A stretch of DNA of 64,000 bases, taken from the NCBI RefSeq assembly GCF_937616625.2, contig NC_065570.1:41857665-41921664 (forward strand). The letters run 5' to 3'. Below, in pieces: positions 57,857-64,000 of this stretch. The position numbers were made by a program, and so were the translations under genes. Within the stretch, counting starts at the first letter, position 1, and each line of letters begins with the position of its first letter. Source of the DNA: Mercurialis annua (taxonomy: Eukaryota > Streptophyta > Magnoliopsida > Malpighiales > Euphorbiaceae). Below the pieces are notes generated by a model that saw only the letters and a program-made list of their open reading frames with translations, searched no databases and was not told the origin of the DNA.

Positions 57857-59686
57857 TGTATACACCTATTTTTCGGACAGGAAAAAAGTGATAAGGGAGT
57901 GAAAAGCGTCCAATGATGATTTCCAAATAAATTTGTCCAGGTGACGAGCTATATATTTGTTTGCTAGAATCCAAGCAGACATAAGATGTGCACAGCTGCA
58001 AACTTAGAGGAATAAAACATTATTAGGCGTAAATAGCCCATAAAATCCAAAGAGATTGTAGTCTAAGTCTAGAAATTGGACTAATTGCAATACCATAGAA
58101 GATTATGGGCCAATTTGCAAGTTTTACGGGTTAGAATTGACCATACCCAAACACTTAGGGCCCTAGGAACGTTTTTTTAACACTTTCGGGCACCAAAATC
58201 AACTTTGAGACACCCTTTGCTTAGCCATCAAGTTGTAATACGGGATTTAATTAATTTAAAGGAGTTTAAACCTAATCCTAATAACTAATGACTTATCTCT
58301 TAGCAATTTAAACCCTAGAAGACTCTAAGCTAACCCTAGGTCACCCATTCCCGTATAAATATAGCCTTAAGTCAGCCTGGCTAAAGGTTGTACACAAACC
58401 CTAGAAACATGCATAGAAAATTCGGCCCCACCCCCTAGAATAGCCATCACCAAAAATCACACATCACACACACACGCAAAATTGCACCTGTTTTCAGTCC
58501 TAAAACACCCTAGTACGTGTTAATTCTCCAAGAACGCAACATCCTTACCGGATTCGAAGCTGAATTCCGCATCCACTTCGCCAGCAAACGAGCCAAGGAC
58601 TCAGACCGGTATTTCTGAGACCCTCAATATTTGTTCCTTTTATTTTGCCATGGTTGTAATATTTGATGTAATTGCATGATTTAGAGTGTCTGTTAGTTTA
58701 TTTGTCTTAATGATTTAATTTGCCAATTGCCATGAAATCGGTGAATAAGCATGTTAATGACTGATTTAGTGTGTTTAATATATTCTAATCCAGAAACCCA
58801 GTTAATTGTAGCTCTTAGGATGCATGTTAGATGTGATTTTGAGCGTGTTTGCCATGAAAAGCCTATTATCAATGTTGCTGCCTACAAATAATTTTTTGTT
58901 TAAATAAGCTTTAGACACTCGATAAATGCCATATTTGAAATGAACCGGCGCCGTCGACACTGAAATCGGCGCCGCCGCCAGAATAAGTTGGTGCCACCGC
59001 CACACCAACCTGCCGGCGCCACCACCTCCTCTTGACTTCGCGTTCTTCGGGAATCTTGTTTTCATATTGACTCTCAGATCTTCTAGACGACTCCCAGATC
59101 TTCAATTTAGGTTTTCGGGCTTGTTTGAACTTGGAATTTGATTCCTTTTAGACTCGAATTTACTTTTTTCATTTACTTTATGTTTTTGCTTTATAACGGG
59201 CAAAGCTTGATGCAAAACGGACTCAGAAGTCCCAGAATGTAACATAGTGTATATACCGAGCCCACGAGCCCTAGGCCTAGCAAACCAGCAACTTCTAGAG
59301 TCGATTCTGGGTTAATCCGAACTCGGAATTGACTCCTTATCAAACCAGTAGAACCGGATCAACGAGATGAACAACTCTCTTGATCTGACCAAGAACCAAT
59401 TCTGACCAGGATGGTCAAAACTTGCGTGAGTGCTAGGCACTCAAAGTCAACGAGGTTGAAAAGTATCTCTAACCTTGTATGTATATCAAACTGCCCATGA
59501 GCATGCCTGCAGTGTTTATCCCTTTCCAAAATTATTCCAAATAAAATAATAACCGGTTAAAGGGCTAATCACCTAAAGTTGGCCCATCAATGCAATTCCA
59601 GTCCATCTCTTAGACATCGTAAGACTAATACGAAAACAGTTGTATAGGTTTTTTAAGACACACCTAATAAAATCAATCATTCAAAC
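57857..59686 (+). mobile_element. Tat-like 3' LTR, plus strand, cut by copia insertion
   Basis: Starts TGTATACACCTATTTTTCGG after a polypurine tract. A TATA box (TATAAATA, 58354-58361) is followed by 'caaaccctagaaacatgc'. A GC-rich part (58940-59040) corresponds to that of the opposite-strand copy at 48921-50560. Its right end meets the copia LTR that starts at 59687, so the true end is not seen. Confidence 0.65.
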
Positions 59687-59798
59687 TGTTAGAGAATATG
59701 CAATAGATGAAGAAATTATATTGATATAAATTTAGGGTTACATCTCAGCTGATTATATATACAAACTAAGGCCTAGAAAGGAATTTAATAATTATAGA

Positions 59799-60008
59799 TG
59801 ACAAAACTAGAGACTAAGACAAAGTTGTTTGTGTTTGGATGCCCCGAAACTCTGAGCCTTCCCTTCATTATATAGCATAAGTATAAGAGATCAAATCCCT
59901 TAATTACAGCATCAAATATTCTGATCACATCAGAATATTCTAGAGATCAAATCCCTTAATTACAACAAATCAAATATTCTAATTACATCAGAATATTCTA
60001 ATCTAACA
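59799..60008 (-). repeat. Left LTR of the gag-protease element
   Basis: TGACAAAACTAG to TCTAACA. Contains a tandem pair of about 56 bp ('agagatcaaatcccttaatt', from 59886 and 59942), on the U3 side when read on the minus strand. Confidence 0.9.
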
Positions 60009-61470
60009 TGGTATCGGAGCCTTGTCCATTCACACAATTTGAGTTTGGCCCGGCCCACGTAAGATGTGCGTGAGGGGGGACTTTGTTGCTCGGCCCGTAC
60101 ACGCTACGCGTGAGGGGGAGTGTTGAAGTGGGAGATGGTGTATTGAGATAAAGAGGAAAGAGTCTGCCCCATTTAGGTCCCTTCGCTACTGTCTTCCCTG
60201 ACACCACCTCCTGCACAATACAACCAAAAGGAGAAAAAACAACTTTGCAATTATGGTCAACCATTTGTCCAATAGAAAGCAGATTAATCGATAGGTCAGG
60301 AGCAACAAAAACATTTTGCAAAGATGGAGAAGAAGAAATATCACCAATGTCGGTTATAGGAATATGATCCCCATTAGCAGTCTCTATTTTCAAAGTTCCC
60401 TCATATTTTTTGACATTAATAAGATTTTTAGATGAAGAAGACATGTGATTTGAAGCACCCGAGTCAAAAAGCCAAAGTTTAGAGAGAGATTTATTATTAC
60501 CAGTCAGTCCAAGAGTAGAGAGAGCTGAGATGATCATCTGCTGAATATTTTCTGGAGTAACATTTGGGGCTGCTGGCTGTGAAGAAGCAGAAGGAGCAGA
60601 TGCAGTTGGGGTTTCAGGCACATCATTAAAACCATACGTGTGAAATGCACGATGATTTCGAGTCTGGGGACGCTTTCGACATTCTGAAATAATATGTCCC
60701 TTAATTTTGCAATAATTACAGAATTTTTTAGGACATTGATTGGCAATATGACCAAATGCCTTGCAACTATAGCATTGTGTATTTGTTAAATCACGAGCTT
60801 GTTGTTTTCCTTGAGCAGCATAGGCAACATTAAGAACATTAGTCGTACCTTTTTGTTGTTCTAAAATGGTTTGGGTCAGAAGTCGCTGCTCCTCCCTAAG
60901 AAGCTCACTCAAACAGTCATCCAAAGATGGAGAAGGAATCCGAAGCAGTAAACTGGAACGTACAGGTTCAAACTTAGGTCTGAGTTTCATTAAGAATTGA
61001 TCTCTCTGACTAGTTTGATGAAAAGTTTGAAGACCTTCCAAAGAAGCATCAGAGAGAGTAGCATATACAAGACCTGTATATTCATTCCACAACATACTAA
61101 AACCAGAATAATACTCTTGAATGGATAAATTTCCTTGAGTATAGTTTGAGATATCATACTCAAGTTGAAAACGTCTGGATGAGCTGTTCTGATAATAAAC
61201 TTTCTTGAGATGATCCCACATAGCTTTTGATGTCTTGTACGGTCGAAGATTAGCGGCTATTGCTGGCTCCATAGTTTGCAGTAACCAGCTCTTGATTCGA
61301 GCATCTTTGGCCTCCCAATCAGCAACCATGGCTGGATCAGTAGGCTTCACGGAGGTACCATCTATATGTCCCCATAATTCCTTCCCTTGAACATAGATCT
61401 GAAACTGAAATTCCCAGGCAAAATAATTTTTGCCTGAAAATGTAACACAAGCTATCTCTGATTTGCCCAT
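59998..61470 (-). CDS. Copia gag-protease polyprotein (integrase/RT missing)
   Basis: One uninterrupted minus-strand frame. I start it at the Met at 61470 (MGKSEIACVTFSGKNYFAWE); the open frame extends upstream into the primer site, which is unlikely to be coding. Domains in order: N-terminal gag ('YVQGKELWGHIDGTSVKPTD', 'IQEYYSGFSMLWNEYTG'), two CCHC zinc knuckles, CYSCKAFGHIANQC (60733-60774) and CNYCKIKGHIISEC (60679-60720), a low-complexity Pro/Ala/Ser linker, then an aspartic protease with an intact DSG site (60457-60465, 'LWLFDSGASNHMSSSSKNL'). The end ('GRLFPLYL') is where pre-integrase would begin; instead about 40 residues from the TRIM-like block follow. Gag packages RNA; protease matures it. 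Intact frame and matching LTRs suggest recent activity. Confidence 0.85.
   Translation of the reverse strand: MGKSEIACVTFSGKNYFAWEFQFQIYVQGKELWGHIDGTSVKPTDPAMVADWEAKDARIKSWLLQTMEPAIAANLRPYKTSKAMWDHLKKVYYQNSSSRRFQLEYDISNYTQGNLSIQEYYSGFSMLWNEYTGLVYATLSDASLEGLQTFHQTSQRDQFLMKLRPKFEPVRSSLLLRIPSPSLDDCLSELLREEQRLLTQTILEQQKGTTNVLNVAYAAQGKQQARDLTNTQCYSCKAFGHIANQCPKKFCNYCKIKGHIISECRKRPQTRNHRAFHTYGFNDVPETPTASAPSASSQPAAPNVTPENIQQMIISALSTLGLTGNNKSLSKLWLFDSGASNHMSSSSKNLINVKKYEGTLKIETANGDHIPITDIGDISSSPSLQNVFVAPDLSINLLSIGQMVDHNCKVVFSPFGCIVQEVVSGKTVAKGPKWGRLFPLYLNTPSPTSTLPLTRSVYGPSNKVPPHAHLTWAGPNSNCVNGQGSDTMLD
60009..60130 (+). other. TRIM-like segment: second primer site plus polypurine tract, opposite strand
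   Basis: TGGTATCGGAGCC begins directly after the left LTR on the plus strand (60009-60021). About 100 bp later comes 'gcgtgagggggag' followed by TGTTGAAGTGGGAG, resembling the polypurine tract and LTR start of plant TRIM elements. The minus-strand gag frame reads through this block to its stop at 59998, adding a tail with no family match. Confidence 0.6.
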
Positions 61471-61566
61471 GAATGAGATTTCAAAGAACAAAAATATCTT
61501 AAAGTTTGCACCACAAACAGCCACCCCTTTCCAAGATTCAAACAGAAAAAATTTAAGCAAAGAATG

Positions 61567-61578
61567 GCTCTGATACCA
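61567..61578 (-). promoter_or_regulatory. Primer binding site for the gag-protease element
   Basis: Minus-strand TGGTATCAGAGC directly after the right LTR; tRNA-iMet type. Confidence 0.9.
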
Positions 61579-61788
61579 TGACAAAACTAGAGACTAAGAC
61601 AAAGTTGTTTGTGTTTGGATGCCCCGAAACTCTGAGCCTTCCCTTCATTATATAGCATAAGTATAAGAGATCAAATCCCTTAATTACAGCATCAAATATT
61701 CTGATCACATCAGAATATTCTAGAGATCAAATCCCTTAATTACAACAAATCAAATATTCTAATTACATCAGAATATTCTAATCTAACA
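61579..61788 (-). repeat. Right LTR of the gag-protease element (5' LTR for the gag)
   Basis: Same sequence as the left LTR by eye. On the minus strand it has the 56-bp pair, then a TATA-type box (TATATAAT, 61647-61654), then the primer site just inside. Confidence 0.9.
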
Positions 61789-61923
61789 TGGTAAGCTATA
61801 TACACAAATATATTACAGCTAGCATTCACAATAGAAACAGCCATAAGTCTACCTACAAATTAGCTATTAATAATTACACCTAAATTGGAAAGTACTAAAT
61901 AGGAAGTCAACTAACACTCCCCC

Positions 61924-62427
61924 TCAAGCTGGAGCATAAATGTCTATCATGTGAAGCTTGTTACTCAATCTGATGAAATCTTCTTTCTTAAGAGCCTTAG
62001 TAAACATATCAGCAACTTGCTCCTTCGAAGGTGTAAATGGAGTACAAATAGTGTTACTAGTAACTGCATTTCTTACAAAATGACAATCAATTTCGATATG
62101 CTTTGTCCGCTCGTGAAAAACAGGATTATTAGCAATATGAATTGATGCTTGATTATCACAATGCATAGAAATAGGATCAGTAAATTTGATACCGAAGTCT
62201 TCCAAAAGTGTCTTCAACCAAATTAATTCACACGTCGTATGAGCCATAGCACGATATTCAGCCTCAGCACTAGACCTCGATACTACAGTTTGTTTCTTAC
62301 TTTTCCAAGTTACTAAATTCCCGCCTACAAAAGTACAATATCCCGATGTGGATTTTTGATCATTCTTGTCTCCAGCGTAGTTAGCATCTGAATAGCCAAC
62401 TAATTTGACATACTTGTTCTTCTTGAA
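61924..62427 (-). pseudogene. Copia RNase H (older outer element)
   Basis: The frame includes 'GYSDANYAGDKNDQKSTSGY' (about 62395-62340), 'SSAEAEYRAMAHTTCELIWL' and 'SMHCDNQASIHIANNPVFHE' with the RNase H acidic residues, and ends at the stop just inside the polypurine tract. It is in the same frame as the reverse transcriptase but separated by a TAG at 62428-62430. Confidence 0.88.
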
Positions 62428-63042
62428 CTACAATCCTTTTCCCGGGGATTTTTTAATGTATCTCAAAATATGACAGGCAGCCTCCCAATGACACTTCTTA
62501 GGGTTTTCCATAAACTGATTGATTAATCCCACAGCGTGCATAACATCTGGTCTAGTAACTGTCAAGTAAATAAGCTTCCCAACAAGTCTTCTATATCGAG
62601 TATTATCCTCAAAGTCGTCATCCTCTTTCCACAAATCTAAATTAGGTTCCATTGGGATATCTGCTGGTTTGGAGCCTAATAGACCTGTTTCTTGTAATAA
62701 ATCGGTCGCATACTTTCTTTGAGACAACACTACTCCCTCTCTACCACGAGCGACCTCAATACCAAGAAAGTATCTTAAGTTACCAAGATCTTTAGTGACA
62801 AATTGTTGTTGCAGGTGCTTTTTAGTTTCTTCAATGCCTTGTGCATCACTACCTGACAAGAGTATATCATCAACATAAACAATAAGTATCACAATCCCAG
62901 ATGGACTATGTCTCACAAAAACTGAGTGGTCCGCCTGACTTCGCTTAAATCCTGTAGCAAAAATAACTTGACTAAATTTATCAAACCATGCTCTAGGACT
63001 TTGCTTTAGTCCATAAATAGCCTTCTTTAATTTACACACCAA
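62428..63042 (-). pseudogene. Copia reverse transcriptase, C-terminal half
   Basis: Starts 'CKLKKAIYGLKQSPRAWFDK', includes the catalytic 'LIVYVDDILLSG' (YVDD codons 62866-62877) and 'NLRYFLGIEVA', and ends 'CHILRYIKKSPGKG' followed by TAG. Catalytic residues are intact, but a frame change near 63035 cuts it from the N-terminal half. Copia reverse transcriptase copies element RNA in cytoplasmic particles. Confidence 0.92.
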
Positions 63043-63638
63043 GTGAGTCTCCCCTGAGCAACAAATCCAGGTGGTTGCTCCAAATAAATCACTTCATTTA
63101 AATCTCCATAAAGAAATGCATTTTTGATATCTAATTGATACATTGGCCAATCATAATTAACTGCTATAGAAACAAGCACACGAATAGAATTGAGTCGAGC
63201 AACAGGAGAAAATGTTTCAAAGAAATCAATGCCTTGTGTGTACCCTTTAGCAACTAGTCGAGCTTTATACCGATCAATAGAGCCATCAGGATTGTGCTTG
63301 ATAGTAAAGACCCAACGACAAGCAACCGATGAAACTCCTTTAGGTGAAGGTACCAAATCCCATGTACATCTACTACGAAGAGTCGACATCTCCTCATCCA
63401 TAGCCTTTTCCCAATTAGGATTTTGAACTGCCTCTTGATAATTTTTAGGAAGAGATATTGATGTTAATGATAAAGCAAAACGCCGAAAAATAGAGCCAAG
63501 ATGATTAAAAAACAACATTAGCAATGGAATGTTGTGTACAAGAACGTTTACCTTTCCGGATAGCAATTGGCAAATCATTAGGATCATCAGCAGAATACAT
63601 TGGCAATGACGGCTGTGAGGCAGGAGCAGTTTATACAT
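63027..63638 (-). pseudogene. Copia reverse transcriptase, N-terminal half
   Basis: Contains 'AVQNPNWEKAMDEEMSTLRS', 'ACRWVFTIKHNPDGSIDRYK', 'ARLVAKGYTQGIDFFETFSP' and 'LDIKNAFLYGDLNEVIYLEQ', the opening motifs of plant copia reverse transcriptases. Frame changes at about 63635 (to integrase) and 63035 (to the other half) break it. Confidence 0.92.
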
Positions 63639-64000
63639 TATTCCTCCTGGTGTATACTTGTAAAGGTTTTGAAGGTGGAAGAGGAGTTATTGGAGATGGC
63701 ATCACAATAGTCGGAATAGGAACTGATGGTTTGACTATAGAGGCTTGGAAGAAAGATTCAGACTCAAAAAAAGTGACATCGGCAGAAATAAACCTTCTTT
63801 TAGAAACCGGATCATAACATTTATACCCTTTTTGAGTTCTAGAATACCCTAAGAAAACACAACGAAGTGCTCTAGGAGAAAGTTTATCCAAACCAATTTC
63901 AAAACGATGAACAAAACAAACACACCCAAAAATACGTGGAGTTAAAGAAAATAATGGAGAATTAGGAAAAAGACATGTGAAAGGAATGTCACCTTTGAGT
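63631..64000 (-). pseudogene. Copia integrase, C-terminal part, cut by window edge
   Basis: The frame reads 'PRIFGCVCFVHRF' (about 63940-63905), 'LSPRALRCVFLGYSRTQKGY' and 'KCYDPVSKRRFISADVTFFE', the usual copia integrase C-terminal region, then a Pro/Ser linker toward reverse transcriptase. The catalytic core is outside the window. A frame change near 63635 separates it from the reverse transcriptase. Confidence 0.88.

Larger units (their letters stand above)
59799..61788 (-). mobile_element. Young gag-protease-only copia-type element (TR-GAG-like)
   Basis: Two 210-bp direct repeats (59799-60008 and 61579-61788) appear identical by eye, start TG and end CA, and enclose one intact minus-strand gag-protease frame. 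Integrase, reverse transcriptase and RNase H are absent, so it must use enzymes from another copia element. This fits the published class of gag-only terminal-repeat elements (TR-GAG), here with protease too. Odd points: no 5-bp duplication (left flank ATAGA, right flank TGGTA), primer-site-like sequence at both inner ends, and a 120-bp segment at 60009-60130 in TRIM style. Inserted in the LTR of an older copia element. Confidence 0.8.
59687..61916 (-). mobile_element. 3' LTR of a minus-strand copia element, split by a nested element
   Basis: The two ends are TGTTAGAGAATATG (left) and AAGTCAACTAACA (right), i.e. TGTTAGTT...CTAACA on the minus strand. To the right is a polypurine tract (reverse complement of 61917-61930, AGCTTGAGGGGGAG) and the pol gene. 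Without the nested element at 59799-61788 the LTR is about 240 bp. The left flanking 5 bp are CAAAC; the 5' LTR is outside the window, so no duplication can be checked. Confidence 0.85.

Noticed and set aside
58802..59105. Two minus-strand frames with Gly/Ala-rich parts
   Set aside because: They fall in the Tat-like LTR and have no known domain.
61789..61793. TGGTA as target duplication of the gag-protease element
   Set aside because: The left outer flank is ATAGA, so TGGTA is not duplicated outside; it only matches the start of the inner primer-like site.

Overview
This window is a plant nuclear repeat island, almost certainly heterochromatic. It is AT-rich, has no recognisable cellular gene, and consists almost wholly of nested plant transposons: Ty3/gypsy chromoviruses with LTRs of about 3 kb, Tat/Ogre-like gypsy pieces, Ty1/copia elements, a Mutator-like (MULE) element and several small foldback MITEs. 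I cannot name the species; the families fit a eudicot. Most long open frames are retroelement pieces or chance frames inside LTRs.

Layout. 1-420: an LTR tail with a TATA box. 557-2212: a foldback element, then a MULE-type non-autonomous element carrying a GC-rich segment (Pack-MULE-like) and hosting a MITE. 3101-16041: a MULE whose minus-strand transposase gene is split by two solo LTRs (4303-7527 and 8392-14690), the second split by an opposite-strand solo LTR (9703-12766); a MITE sits in the MULE 5' region. 16625-22966: a minus LTR fragment interrupted by a plus-strand 5' LTR with primer binding site, itself holding two MITEs. 22967-29344: a minus LTR split by a solo LTR (with a MITE inside) and by a poly-A retroposon. 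29730-41225: one structurally complete Tekay/Del-like chromovirus with perfect TCATC target duplications but a broken gag-pol; its 5' LTR alone holds a MITE. 42044-45040: a minus chromovirus 3' LTR with its polypurine tract. 45041-50560: a minus Tat/Ogre-like leader and LTR, split by a solo LTR. 50565-54375: a decayed copia gag/protease region, split by a solo LTR. 54376-59686: a plus Tat-like 3' non-coding region with minisatellites, polypurine tract and LTR. 59687-64000: the 3' part of a minus copia element; its 3' LTR hosts a very young gag-protease element with apparently identical 210-bp LTRs.

How it fits together. Order of insertion can be read directly from 5-bp (LTR element) and 9-bp (MULE/MITE) target duplications. 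Solo LTRs outnumber complete elements, so LTR-LTR recombination has removed most internal regions. Three MITEs can be compared with related LTRs in the same window that lack them, which confirms their ends. The items most worth following up are the gag-protease element with primer sites at both inner ends (59799-61788), the perfect palindromes in the complete element's LTRs, and a 3-4x reiterated motif shared by otherwise diverged LTR subfamilies.
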